A DNA stretch of 35,492 nt, from NCBI GenBank assembly GCA_052038315.1, contig JBQGCF010000126.1, forward strand, positions 1-35,492. The letters run 5' to 3'. Under the pieces are notes generated by a model. That model was not told the DNA's origin. It did no database searches and saw nothing but the letters and a program-made list of their open reading frames with translations. Source of the stretch: Iamia sp052038315 (GTDB lineage: Bacteria; Actinomycetota; Acidimicrobiia; Acidimicrobiales; Iamiaceae). The stretch's first letter is position 1. The number at the start of each line of letters is the position of its first letter. Positions 7,336 through 15,928 of the stretch are shown here, piece by piece. The translations under genes were made by a program, and so were the position numbers.

Positions 7336-9621
7336 ATGTCGGTCACACCTGAGAGCCCGTTCGCCCCCGGACGGTGGCACGGTCGCTGGATCTGGACCGA
7401 CGTGAGTGCCCTGCCCGCCGGCCGGAGGGTCGTCGCCGTGCGCGGCCGGGTGCCGGTGCCGGCCGGGGCCACGACGGTCCCGGTGCGGGTGGTCGCCGAC
7501 TCCCGCTACGTCCTGTTCGCCGACGGGGTCGAGGTCGGCCGGGGCCCGGGCCGGGCCAACCCCCGCCGCCTGCGCCACGACGTGGTCGCCCTGCCGGCGG
7601 CCGACGGCGCCGAGCAGATCGTCGTGGCCGCCCTGGTCGTCCACTACGGCAGCCCCGTCCCGTGGTGGATGCCGGCCCCGGCGCTCGTCACCGCGTTCGA
7701 GGACGGCGTCTTCGTCCTCGACCACGCCCACGGCGGATCCGATGCCTCGTGGAAGGCCGTCGCCGTGCCCGGCCTCACCGGCGACCGGCCCCGCGACTTC
7801 GTGATCGGCCGGGGCGACGAGCACCTCGACGTCCGGTCGCTGCCGGCCGACTGGGCCGAGCCCGGCTTCGACGACTCCGCCTGGCCGGCCGCCATCGAGC
7901 TGCGGGCCCGGGGCATCGGCGAGGGCGGCCACCGGTCGCCGCCGTCGTACCCCTACGGCCCGCTCGACGCCCGCCCGGTCACGCCGCCCGCTCGCACCGA
8001 CGTCGTCCTGACCCCGGTCGAGGGCGGCTTCGGCGCCGACCGCGTCGTCGTCGGCACCCTCCGGGTCGACGTCGAGGCGCCCGAGGGCGTGGAGGTCGCC
8101 GTCCGGGTGGGCGAGCTGGTCGACGAGGCCGGTCGCCTGCGCGGCGACGGCCACACCTTCACCACCCGCATCGTCGGCGACGGGACCCGCCGCACGGTCG
8201 AGACGCTCGACGCCTACGGCCTGCGGGCGGCCGAGGTCACCGCCGGCGACGGCGCCGCGGTGCACGGCATCACCGTCGTCGAGCGCCTCCACCCGGTCGT
8301 GGGCGGGGCGTCCTTCGCCTGCTCCGACCCCGTCCTCGACCGCATCTGGGAGGTCGGCCGGCGCTCGGTCAGCATCTGCTCGCTCGACGCCTACGTCGAC
8401 TGCCCGACGCGGGAGCAGCGGGCCTGGACCGGCGACCACGTCGTCCACCAGATGGTCGACCTGGCCACCAACGACGACTGGACCCTCGCCCGCTGGTCGA
8501 CCACCCTCACCGCCTCGCCCCGGCCCGACGGGATGCTGCCGATGGCCGTGTCGGGCGATGCCGAGGCCACCGACATCGCCATGATCCCGGACTGGGCCCT
8601 GCACTGGCTGCACGGCCTCCACAACCTGTACCGCCACGTCGGCGACCGGGACGAGGTGGCCGGCCTGCTGGGCGTGGCCGAGGGCGTGCTGCGCTGGTTC
8701 GAGCCCTACCTCGACGACGACGACTGCCTGACCGACGTCATCGGCTGGGTGATCATCGACTGGACGTGGATCCCCAACGACGGGGTCTGCGCCGCCCTCA
8801 ACGGCCTGTGGGGCCGGGCCCTGCTCGAGTTCGCCGAGATGGCGTCGTGGCTGGGCGACGAGGGCCGGGCAGCATGGGCCCGCGGCCGCCACGAGCGGCT
8901 CGCCGCCGGGTTCGAGCGGCTGTGGGACCCCGAGCGGGAGCGCTACTCGGACTCGTGGATCGACGGGGGCCGGCGGGAGCAGGCCTCGCAGCACGCCCAG
9001 GCCGCGGCGATCGTCGGCGGGCTGGCCCCCGCCTCGCGCCACGCCCGGCTGGTCGAGGTGCTGACCGACGAGGACGCCCTGGTCCACGCCACCTTCTCGA
9101 AGCCCGACGGCCCCGCTCCGCCCGGCAGCGAGGTGCCGGTCGGCGGCCTGCACCTGGCCGGGGGCTGGCCCCAGCCGTGGTGGGACGTCGGCCGAGAGGT
9201 CGTCCGGGCCCAGCCCTTCTTCCGCTACGTCGTCCACGACGCCCTCGTCGCCGCCGGCCGGGCCGACCTGATCGCCGCCCAGTGCCGGGACTGGGCCGCC
9301 CTGCTCGAGCGGGAGGCCGGCTCGTGGTCGGAGACGTGGTTCGGCGGCACGGTCAGCCACGGCTGGTCGTCGACGCCGACCCGCGACCTGTCGGTGCACG
9401 TCCTCGGCGTGACCCCGGCGACCCCCGGCTTCGGCGAGGCGCGCATCGAGCCCGTCCTCGGCGACCTGGCCTGGGCCAGGGGCTCGGTCCCGACCCCGGC
9501 CGGCCCGATCACGGTCGACGTCACCCCCGAGCGTCTCGTCGTCGACTCGCCCGTCCCGTTCACCCACGCCGGCCGTCGCCACGACGCCGGCGCCCACACC
9601 ATCGAAGGAGCGTCCGCATGA
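7336..9621 (+). CDS. GH78 alpha-L-rhamnosidase, cytoplasmic
   Basis: The 761-residue enzyme should hydrolyse terminal alpha-L-rhamnose from glycosides by an inverting mechanism. Residues 10-320 hold beta-sandwich domains (GRWIWTDVS at the N-terminus, typical of the family). The (alpha/alpha)6 barrel begins near 325. The motif DCPTREQRAWTGD gives D355, E360 and D367, the same spacing as D567/E572/D579 of Bacillus RhaB, so E360 is the likely general acid. E666 in SWSETW is the likely general base. A C-terminal beta domain ends the protein. No signal peptide is present, so the substrate must be imported. AAGGGG lies 8 nt before the ATG. The stop overlaps the next start as ATGA. The divergent transporter operon is the obvious candidate importer. 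Other glycosidases with six-hairpin barrels are possible but less likely. Confidence 0.87.
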   Translation: MSVTPESPFAPGRWHGRWIWTDVSALPAGRRVVAVRGRVPVPAGATTVPVRVVADSRYVLFADGVEVGRGPGRANPRRLRHDVVALPAADGAEQIVVAALVVHYGSPVPWWMPAPALVTAFEDGVFVLDHAHGGSDASWKAVAVPGLTGDRPRDFVIGRGDEHLDVRSLPADWAEPGFDDSAWPAAIELRARGIGEGGHRSPPSYPYGPLDARPVTPPARTDVVLTPVEGGFGADRVVVGTLRVDVEAPEGVEVAVRVGELVDEAGRLRGDGHTFTTRIVGDGTRRTVETLDAYGLRAAEVTAGDGAAVHGITVVERLHPVVGGASFACSDPVLDRIWEVGRRSVSICSLDAYVDCPTREQRAWTGDHVVHQMVDLATNDDWTLARWSTTLTASPRPDGMLPMAVSGDAEATDIAMIPDWALHWLHGLHNLYRHVGDRDEVAGLLGVAEGVLRWFEPYLDDDDCLTDVIGWVIIDWTWIPNDGVCAALNGLWGRALLEFAEMASWLGDEGRAAWARGRHERLAAGFERLWDPERERYSDSWIDGGRREQASQHAQAAAIVGGLAPASRHARLVEVLTDEDALVHATFSKPDGPAPPGSEVPVGGLHLAGGWPQPWWDVGREVVRAQPFFRYVVHDALVAAGRADLIAAQCRDWAALLEREAGSWSETWFGGTVSHGWSSTPTRDLSVHVLGVTPATPGFGEARIEPVLGDLAWARGSVPTPAGPITVDVTPERLVVDSPVPFTHAGRRHDAGAHTIEGASA

Positions 9622-10583
9622 CCGAGAAGGTGGTCGACGCCGCCCTGCTGGCGATCTTCCGGGCCCTGGGCGACCGCCCGCCGCCCCCGGCCGACGACCT
9701 GCAGGCCCAGCGGGAGCAGGCCGACGCCACGATGCTCCTGATCCGCCGGCCCATCGATCCCTCGGTCACGGTGACCGACCACGAGGTCCCGGTCGACGGC
9801 GGCACCATCCGCGTCCGCACCTACCGACCGGCGGGCGACGAGCCCCTGCCCGGCTACCTCTTCATCCACGGCGGCGGCTGGTCGCAGGGCACGATCGACA
9901 CCGCCGAGGTCGAGTGCGGGCCGGTGGCCGAGTCGGTGCCGGCGGTCGTCTGCTCGGTCGAGTACCGGCTCGCCCCCGAGCACCCCTTCCCCACGCCGCT
10001 GGAGGACTGCGTCGCCGCCTACCGGTGGTTCCTCGACCGGCTCGTCGAGCTGCGGGTGGACCCCGACCGGGTGGCGATCGGCGGCACCAGCGCCGGCGGC
10101 AACCTGGCCCTCGCCACCTGTCTCGTCGCCCGGGAGCGGGGCCTCCCCATGCCCATGTTCCAGTGGCTGGAGGCGCCCGGCCTCGACCTCACCCTCGGCT
10201 CGCCGTCGGTCCGGGAGAACGGCGAGGGCTACGGCCTGACCGCCGAGGACCTCGACCAGTACGCCGGCCGCTACGCCGGCACCGAGCACCGGTCCGATCC
10301 GCTGGCCTCGCCGCTGCTGGCCGAGGACCTCCGCGGGCTGCCGCCGACCGTCGTGCTGACCGCCGACCTCGACCCGGTGCGCGACGACGGCGAGCGGCTC
10401 GTCGCCCGGTTCCACGAGGCCGGCGTCCCGGCCGTGGCCCTGCGCATCCTCAACCACCCCCACGGCACCTGGATCATCCCGGTGTCGCTGGCGTGGGGCG
10501 TGGTCGAGGCGATGCGCACGGCCACCTTCCAGGCCGCCTTCGCCGGTCGCCTCCCGCTGACGCCGATCGCGCCGGCGGGCTAG
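9618..10583 (+). CDS. Alpha/beta hydrolase, hormone-sensitive-lipase-type esterase
   Basis: The 321-residue enzyme belongs to the HSL (type IV) esterase family. It has the oxyanion motif HGGG (84-87), the nucleophile elbow GGTSAGG with Ser158, the acid Asp252 in DLDP, and a histidine at 280 or 282 in NHPH as the third catalytic residue. YRLAPEHPFP (116-125) is typical of the family. The start is fixed by AAGGAG 7 nt upstream and by the ATGA overlap with the rhamnosidase stop, so the two are translated together. Its role may be removal of acetyl or other acyl groups from the sugar or aglycone handled by the rhamnosidase; this is inference from context. Its stop codon lies in the CTAG shared with the convergent PHP gene. 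Confidence 0.87.
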   Translation: MTEKVVDAALLAIFRALGDRPPPPADDLQAQREQADATMLLIRRPIDPSVTVTDHEVPVDGGTIRVRTYRPAGDEPLPGYLFIHGGGWSQGTIDTAEVECGPVAESVPAVVCSVEYRLAPEHPFPTPLEDCVAAYRWFLDRLVELRVDPDRVAIGGTSAGGNLALATCLVARERGLPMPMFQWLEAPGLDLTLGSPSVRENGEGYGLTAEDLDQYAGRYAGTEHRSDPLASPLLAEDLRGLPPTVVLTADLDPVRDDGERLVARFHEAGVPAVALRILNHPHGTWIIPVSLAWGVVEAMRTATFQAAFAGRLPLTPIAPAG

Positions 10584-11965
10584 GCGGCCGCCGCCGTGGG
10601 GTCGAGGTACCAGGGGCTGGGGTAGGCGATCGTCCGGCCGCCGAGGTCGGTCGGGGCCCGGTCGTCACCGTCGCGGGCCGGGTCGACGACGCGCAGCACG
10701 ACCCATTCGCCCCGGCTCACGTCCACCGGCGTGGCGAAGCGGATCGGCGGGGCGTCGGGGGCGGGCACGGTGACGTGGTGCTCGGCCGTCACCGTGGGCA
10801 GCGGTGACCCCGACGTCAGGACCTGGACCACCAGCGGCGTGCCGGTGGGGACCGACGGGCCCTCGATGTCGAGCTTCACGCTGACCTTGCCCCGGCGGTG
10901 GGGGAGGGTGCTGCCCATGCGGACGCCGTCCACGGTGGCGTCGACCCGCAGGCCCCGCTCCCGGGTGGCGAAGAAGCGGCGCTTGGCCAGGGCGCCGCGC
11001 ACCCCGGTCCGGCTCAGCTGCGAGACCCAGACCCCGGCCCGGCCCTTGTCGAGGGGCGAGCCCCAGTCGGTGCCGTGCTCGTCGGTGACCCCGAGCAGGC
11101 CGGGCCGCCAGCCTGCGTCCAGGCACTGGGTGAGCGGTGAGGTGCGGCCGGCGTCGGTCCCCTCGAACAGGTAGTCCTCGTCCCGGTTGAACAGCTCGAG
11201 GCTGACCATCCGCTCCCGCAGCCGGGCGTCGTAGGCGAAGGCGGCGAAGCGGCCCGGCTCCCGGCCCGGGTGGTTGAAGCCGGCGATGGCGTCGGCCCCA
11301 CCGCCCAGCAGGTGCTCGGGCTGGCGGCGCAGCCATGAGTAGAAGCCGGCCATCGACAGCCCGGTGGTGGGCAGGCTCGTGACCAGCTCCTCCAGCGGCT
11401 CGCCCACGGTCCGGCCCAGCGGGCCCAGCTCGTCGAGGTAGCCGGGGATGCCCTCGACGCCCACCAGCCCACCGGTCCGCTCCGGGTCGATCCACTGCTG
11501 GCCGAACCAGACGTTGACGTGCCCCAGCGTCGGGCTCGACCACTCGAAGCCCCGGATGGCGGTGAACGAGCCGGGGTCGTCGGCCTCGTCGGCCAGCTCG
11601 GCGCTGCGCTCCCACGACTCCTCGTCGATGCCCCGCACCGACGTGCACCCGGCCCCGCAGGCCGAGGCGACCACGCCGAGGGCCCCGCCCAGGACGGCGT
11701 GGTCGGTCAGGGCGGCCACGTCGAGGCCGTGCTCCCGCATCGAGGCGAAGGCCGCCGCCGGGTCGCCGTCGCCGTCGGAGAAGAGGGTGTGGTTGTGGAG
11801 GTCGGCGTGGACCAGCCACGTGTTGGTGAACAGCTTCGACCGCCGGGCGATCGTGGGCTGGGCCGTGCCCCGGAGGACGTCGGCCAGGATGCCCCTCGGC
11901 GAGGCCACCAGGACCGCCCCGCTCGCCGCCGCCCCGGCCAGGAACCTGCGTCGCGATGTCGTCAT
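10580..11965 (-). CDS. Tat-exported PHP-domain phosphoesterase-like protein
   Basis: The 461-residue protein begins with SRRRFLAG, a twin-arginine signal followed by a hydrophobic stretch, so it is predicted to be exported folded. The mature part starts with the first PHP motif, HADLHNHTLFSDG (residues 53-65), and the second, LTDHA (86-90), both metal-binding histidine clusters. Later His/Asp motifs (GFNHPGREPG, GVTDEHGTDWG) complete a PHP-type trinuclear site. The last 120 residues look like a beta domain. PHP proteins hydrolyse phosphoesters; the substrate here is unknown. The ATG at 11965 is chosen because it begins the Tat signal. No strong ribosome site is seen (GCGGGGAA lies about 12 nt upstream). 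The gene is divergent from the ABC exporter pair and convergent, without any spacer, on the esterase. Confidence 0.8.
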   Translation of the reverse strand: MTTSRRRFLAGAAASGAVLVASPRGILADVLRGTAQPTIARRSKLFTNTWLVHADLHNHTLFSDGDGDPAAAFASMREHGLDVAALTDHAVLGGALGVVASACGAGCTSVRGIDEESWERSAELADEADDPGSFTAIRGFEWSSPTLGHVNVWFGQQWIDPERTGGLVGVEGIPGYLDELGPLGRTVGEPLEELVTSLPTTGLSMAGFYSWLRRQPEHLLGGGADAIAGFNHPGREPGRFAAFAYDARLRERMVSLELFNRDEDYLFEGTDAGRTSPLTQCLDAGWRPGLLGVTDEHGTDWGSPLDKGRAGVWVSQLSRTGVRGALAKRRFFATRERGLRVDATVDGVRMGSTLPHRRGKVSVKLDIEGPSVPTGTPLVVQVLTSGSPLPTVTAEHHVTVPAPDAPPIRFATPVDVSRGEWVVLRVVDPARDGDDRAPTDLGGRTIAYPSPWYLDPTAAAA

Positions 11966-12038
11966 CCCGACGTGGTTCCCCGCATCGGTGTCGACTCCCC
12001 CTGGTCGCGGGTGAACGGTGGGCGAAGTCGGAACGGAG

Positions 12039-12067
12039 TTGCGGTCGGCGGGCCGGGTCGGTTGGAT
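12039..12067 (+). promoter_or_regulatory. Promoter candidate for the ABC exporter pair
   Basis: TTGCGG (12039-12044) is followed after 17 bp by TTGGAT (12062-12067), and the ATG lies 9 bp further on. No ribosome site is visible, so the message may be leaderless or have a very short leader. Confidence 0.35.
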
Positions 12068-12076
12068 GCTGACGGC

Positions 12077-13933
12077 ATGCTGGACGAGACCCACCCGGAG
12101 GATCCGGGCGACGATCCGCGCTCGGTGGTCCGGCGGGGGCTGGCCCTGCTGTGGCGCTCGGTGAAGACCCACCCGCGCCCCTTCGCCATCGCCGTGACCG
12201 GTGCCGCGCTGTTCGCCACCATGACGGTGGGCTCCACGATCGTGCTGGGGCGGGTCACCGACGAGGTCGTCGTCCCCGGTCTGGCCGAGGAGCGGGCCGG
12301 CGGCACCTTCGGCCCGGTGGACGCCGGCACGGTCTGGCTGACGACGGCCGCCGTCGTCATCGTCGCCCTGGCCCGGGCCTGCGGCGTGGTCGCCCGCCGC
12401 TACTTCTGCGGCATGACGACCTTCCGCATGGGCGCGACCTGGCGCGACGCGCTGGCCGACCGCTACCTCGACGCCCCCCTCCGCTTCCACTCCCGGCGCC
12501 CCGCCGGCGAGCTGATGGCCCACGCCGACAACGACGCGGTCAAGGCCATCGAGTTCATCAACCCGGCCCCCTTCTCGCTCAGCGCCCTGGTGATCGGCGT
12601 GATCGCCTTCGGCCGGCTGCTGATGGTCGACTGGGTGCTGGCCCTGGTGGCGCTGGCCGTGTTCCCGACCCTGATGGTCGCCAACCGGATCTACACCGCC
12701 CGGGTCGAGCACCCGGCGGCCCGGGCCCAGGCCCGCTACGGCGACCTGGCCGCCGTGGCCCACGAGAGCTTCGACGGCGCCCTGGTGGTCAAGGCCCTCG
12801 GGCTGGGCCAGCACGAGACCGAGCGGGCCCGGCGGGCGGCCCACGCCCTGCGCGACGAGCGGGTCCAGGTCGGCGCCCTGCGGGCCTGGTTCGAGCCCGG
12901 CCTGACCGCCCTGCCCAACCTGGGCGCCGTCGCCGTGCTCGGCCTCGGGGCCTGGCGGCTCTCGACCGGCGCGGTCAGCGAGGGCGGGATCGTCGAGGCC
13001 CTGGCCCTCTTCGCCGTGCTGACCACCCCCATGCGGGTGATGGGCTACCTGCTGGAGTCGATGCCGCCGTCGGTCGTGGCCGCCGCCCGCCTCGACCGGG
13101 TGCTGGCCCCCGACGACCGCGACCGCCACCCGGCCCGGGGCGCCACCGCCCTGCCCGCCGGCCCGCTGGGCGTCGACGTCGAGCACGTCTCCTTCGCCCA
13201 CGACCCGGCCGCCCCCGTGCTCGACGACGTCACCTTCACCGTCGCCCCCGGCGAGGTGCTGGCGGTGGCCGGCGCCACCGCCGGCGGCAAGACGTCGCTG
13301 TGCCTGTGCCTGGCCGGGCTGCTCGAGCCGACCGACGGCGAGGTCCGGCTCGGCGGCGTCGCCATCCCGGAGGTCGACCCGGCCGAGCTGCCCGGCGCCG
13401 TCGGCGTCGTCTTCCAGGAGTCGTTCCTGTTCGCCGACAGCGTGCGGGCCAACGTGACCGCCGGGATCGAGGGCACGGCGTCGGACGAGTCGGTGGGCGA
13501 GGCCCTGCGGCTGGCCCGGGCCGACGGCTTCGTCGCCGCCCTGCCCCTCGGCCTCGACACCGAGCTGGGCGAGCGGGGCGTCACGCTGTCGGGCGGCCAG
13601 CGCCAGCGCCTCGCCCTGGCCCGGGCCCTCGTGCGCCGGCCCCGGCTGCTGATCCTGGACGACGCGACCAGCGCCATCGACCCCTCCGTCGAAGGCCAGA
13701 TCCTCGCCGGGCTGGGCGCCGAGCTGGCCACCACGACGATCGTCGTCGCCCACCGGGTCTCGACGATCCGCCTGGCCGACCGGGTGCTGTTCCTCGACGC
13801 CGGCCGGGTCGCCGCCCTCGGCCCCCACGACGAGCTGCTGGCCACCGTCCCCGCCTACGCCGCCCTGGTCCGGGCCTACGAGCAGGACGACGCGCCCGTC
13901 CCCTCCGAGGAGCCGGCCGAGGGTCGGGCATGA
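12077..13933 (+). CDS. ABC exporter half-transporter with degenerate ATP site (first subunit of heterodimer)
   Basis: The 618-residue protein has an exporter-type transmembrane domain (about 35-335) and a C-terminal ATPase. Motifs are Walker A GATAGGKT (399-406), signature LSGGQ (504-508), Walker B LLILDD (524-529) and switch His559. Asp529 stands where the catalytic Glu normally is, the mark of the degenerate subunit in heterodimeric exporters such as TM287/288. The start ATG at 12077 gives the natural N-terminus; a TTG five codons upstream is possible. The stop overlaps the ATG of the second subunit as ATGA. The pair probably exports a lipid, peptide or drug-like molecule from the inner face of the membrane. 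The substrate is not predictable. Confidence 0.88.
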   Translation: MLDETHPEDPGDDPRSVVRRGLALLWRSVKTHPRPFAIAVTGAALFATMTVGSTIVLGRVTDEVVVPGLAEERAGGTFGPVDAGTVWLTTAAVVIVALARACGVVARRYFCGMTTFRMGATWRDALADRYLDAPLRFHSRRPAGELMAHADNDAVKAIEFINPAPFSLSALVIGVIAFGRLLMVDWVLALVALAVFPTLMVANRIYTARVEHPAARAQARYGDLAAVAHESFDGALVVKALGLGQHETERARRAAHALRDERVQVGALRAWFEPGLTALPNLGAVAVLGLGAWRLSTGAVSEGGIVEALALFAVLTTPMRVMGYLLESMPPSVVAAARLDRVLAPDDRDRHPARGATALPAGPLGVDVEHVSFAHDPAAPVLDDVTFTVAPGEVLAVAGATAGGKTSLCLCLAGLLEPTDGEVRLGGVAIPEVDPAELPGAVGVVFQESFLFADSVRANVTAGIEGTASDESVGEALRLARADGFVAALPLGLDTELGERGVTLSGGQRQRLALARALVRRPRLLILDDATSAIDPSVEGQILAGLGAELATTTIVVAHRVSTIRLADRVLFLDAGRVAALGPHDELLATVPAYAALVRAYEQDDAPVPSEEPAEGRA

Positions 13934-15762
13934 GCTCGCCGTTGCCCGTCGAGGAGGGGCGGGACGAGGGCCACGCCCCGGACCCCGAGGACGCCGACGC
14001 CATCGAGGGCGGCGCCCTCGTCGCCTTCCGGCGGATCGTCGCCGAGATGCCCGAGCTGCGCCACGGCGCCGGGCTCACCGCGGTGCTCGCTCTCGCCATC
14101 GCCGCCGGGCGGGTCACCGTGCCCGTCCTCCTCCAGCAGGTGCTCGACCGCGGCCTCCTCGGCCCCGACGGCTACCGGCCCACCTTCGTCGCGGTGGCCG
14201 TGGTCGTCGCCGTGGTGGCCATCGCCGTCTTCTGGGCCCTGGAGCGACTCGGGCTCTACCGGCTCACCAAGGCGGCCGAGGGCGGGCTGGCCAGCGTGCG
14301 GGTGAAGGCCTTCTCGCACATCCACCAGCTCTCGGCGGCCGACCACACCGAGGCCCGCCGGGGGGTGCTCGTCTCCCGGGTCACCAGCGACGTCGAGACC
14401 CTCGCCCAGTTCTGGAGCTGGGGGGCGATGGTCTGGCTCAGCGCCACCGCCACGATCCTCGGCGTGGGCACGGTGATGGCCGTCTACTCGTGGCGGCTGA
14501 CGCTGCTGGCCTTCGCCGTCTTCGCACCCGTGGTCGTCCTCCTCCGCCAGCTCCAGAAGATCCAGCTGCGGCGGTGGGACGTCGTCCGCGACCGGGTCGG
14601 CGACACCCTCGGCGAGTTCTCCGAGGCGATCGGTGGCGCCCCGGTCATCCGGGCCTACGGGCTGGGCGAGCGGGGCCGGGCCCGGCTGCGCAGGGCGGTC
14701 CGCCGGCAGTACCGGGCCGAGCTCAAGGCGGCCCGGATGTTCGCCCTGATGTTCCCGCTGTCGGACATCTTCGGGGCCATCGCCATCGCCGTGGTCGCCG
14801 CCGTCGGGGTGTGGCGGGGCCCGGCCTGGGGCCTCGACGCCGGCGAGCTGGTCGCCTTCCTCTTCCTCGTCACGCTGCTGACCCAGCCCATCGCCGACCT
14901 GGGCGAGGTCCTCGACCAGACCCAGAACGCAGCGGCCGGCGCCCGCAAGGTCCTCGGCACCCTCGACATCCCGCTCGACGTGGTCGACCCCTCGCCGGGG
15001 GTCGCCCTGCCGGCCGGGGCGCTGGGCGTCGAGGCCGAGGGCGTCGACTTCGCCTACCGGGGCGGTCCGCTCGTGCTGCAGGACGTGTCGGTCTCGATCG
15101 CCCCGGGGACCTCGGTCGCCGTCGTCGGCCAGACCGGCTCGGGCAAGACGACCTTCGCCTCGCTGCTGGCCCGCCTGGCCGACCCGGTGGCGGGCACGAT
15201 CACCGTCGGCGGGCTGGCCCTGCCCTCGGTCGCCGCCGCCTCCCGGCTGTCCCGCATCCGCATGGTCCCGCAGGACGGCTTCCTCTTCGCCGCCACCGTG
15301 CGGGAGAACATCCGGCTGGGCCGGCTCGACGCCACCGACGCCGACATCGAGGCCGCCATCGCCGAGCTGGGCCTGGGCTGGTGGGTCGCCCGGCTGCCCC
15401 GGGGGCTCGACACCGACGCCGGCGAGCGGGGCGACAACCTCTCGGTCGGCGAGCGCCAGCTCGTGGCCCTCGTCCGGGCCCAGGTGTCCGACCCCGGCCT
15501 GCTGATCCTCGACGAGGCCACCTCGGCCGTCGACCCCGAGACCGAGCGGGCCCTGGCCGTCGCCCTCACCCGGCTGGCCGCCGGCCGCACCACGGTCACC
15601 GTCGCCCACCGCCTGTCGACCGCCGAGCGGGCCGACCACGTCCTCGTCTTCGACCAGGGCCGCCTCGTCGAGCAGGGCCCCCACGACGCCCTCGTCGCCG
15701 CCGACGGCGTCTACGCCGCCCTCCACCGCAGCTGGATCGGCGGCACCCGCACCACCGCCTAG
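13930..15762 (+). CDS. ABC exporter half-transporter with catalytic Glu (second subunit of heterodimer)
   Basis: The 610-residue partner of the preceding gene has a long acidic N-terminus (1-28), six transmembrane helices (about 45-325) and an ATPase. Motifs are Walker A GQTGSGKTT (400-408), Walker B LLILDE with catalytic Glu529, and switch His560. Its signature is LSVGE (504-508) instead of LSGGQ. The altered signature faces the Asp-containing site of the partner, so both defects fall in one site while the other (Glu529 plus the partner's LSGGQ) stays intact. The start is set by the ATGA overlap. A 10-bp direct repeat, CACCGCCTAG, covers the stop codon (15753-15762) and recurs at 15768-15777. 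Confidence 0.88.
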   Translation: MSSPLPVEEGRDEGHAPDPEDADAIEGGALVAFRRIVAEMPELRHGAGLTAVLALAIAAGRVTVPVLLQQVLDRGLLGPDGYRPTFVAVAVVVAVVAIAVFWALERLGLYRLTKAAEGGLASVRVKAFSHIHQLSAADHTEARRGVLVSRVTSDVETLAQFWSWGAMVWLSATATILGVGTVMAVYSWRLTLLAFAVFAPVVVLLRQLQKIQLRRWDVVRDRVGDTLGEFSEAIGGAPVIRAYGLGERGRARLRRAVRRQYRAELKAARMFALMFPLSDIFGAIAIAVVAAVGVWRGPAWGLDAGELVAFLFLVTLLTQPIADLGEVLDQTQNAAAGARKVLGTLDIPLDVVDPSPGVALPAGALGVEAEGVDFAYRGGPLVLQDVSVSIAPGTSVAVVGQTGSGKTTFASLLARLADPVAGTITVGGLALPSVAAASRLSRIRMVPQDGFLFAATVRENIRLGRLDATDADIEAAIAELGLGWWVARLPRGLDTDAGERGDNLSVGERQLVALVRAQVSDPGLLILDEATSAVDPETERALAVALTRLAAGRTTVTVAHRLSTAERADHVLVFDQGRLVEQGPHDALVAADGVYAALHRSWIGGTRTTA

Positions 15763-15797
15763 CTCGGCACCGCCTAGGGGCTTCGGGGCGGTCCCGC

Positions 15798-15803
15798 TAT
15801 GCT
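15798..15803 (+). promoter_or_regulatory. Candidate -10 box of rho
   Basis: TATGCT fits the actinobacterial TANNNT pattern. No good -35 lies 16-18 bp upstream. A start near 15810 would give a leader of about 120 nt before the rho ATG, containing the C-rich tract at 15857-15889. Confidence 0.4.
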
Positions 15804-15856
15804 CCGGGCCGTCCCCCTGGGGTTGTCCTGCGGTCTCCGTGGGCTCCGGGGCGGGA

Positions 15857-15889
15857 CATCCCTTCTCTCCTGTCGCCTGCGTCCCCTCA
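15857..15889 (+). promoter_or_regulatory. C-rich, G-poor tract in rho leader (rut-like)
   Basis: In this 33-nt stretch there are 17 C, 10 T, 4 G and 2 A, a strong bias on the coding strand in a genome where G and C are otherwise balanced. Unstructured C-rich RNA is what Rho binds. The position, 40-70 nt before the rho start codon, fits autogenous attenuation as known for E. coli rho. Binding is inferred. Confidence 0.4.
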
Positions 15890-15928
15890 GGGTGCTCGGG
15901 CGCGGAAACCCCAAAGCGAGGAACGCCC

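Noticed and set aside
5892..7472. 526-codon form of the binding protein starting at 7472
   Set aside because: The first 72 codons are not protein-like and would overlap the rhamnosidase gene; the lipoprotein signal begins at 7256 with a good ribosome site.
15753..15777. 10-bp direct repeat CACCGCCTAG as an attachment site or target duplication
   Set aside because: The two copies are only 5 bp apart with no element between them; slippage or chance is the simplest explanation.
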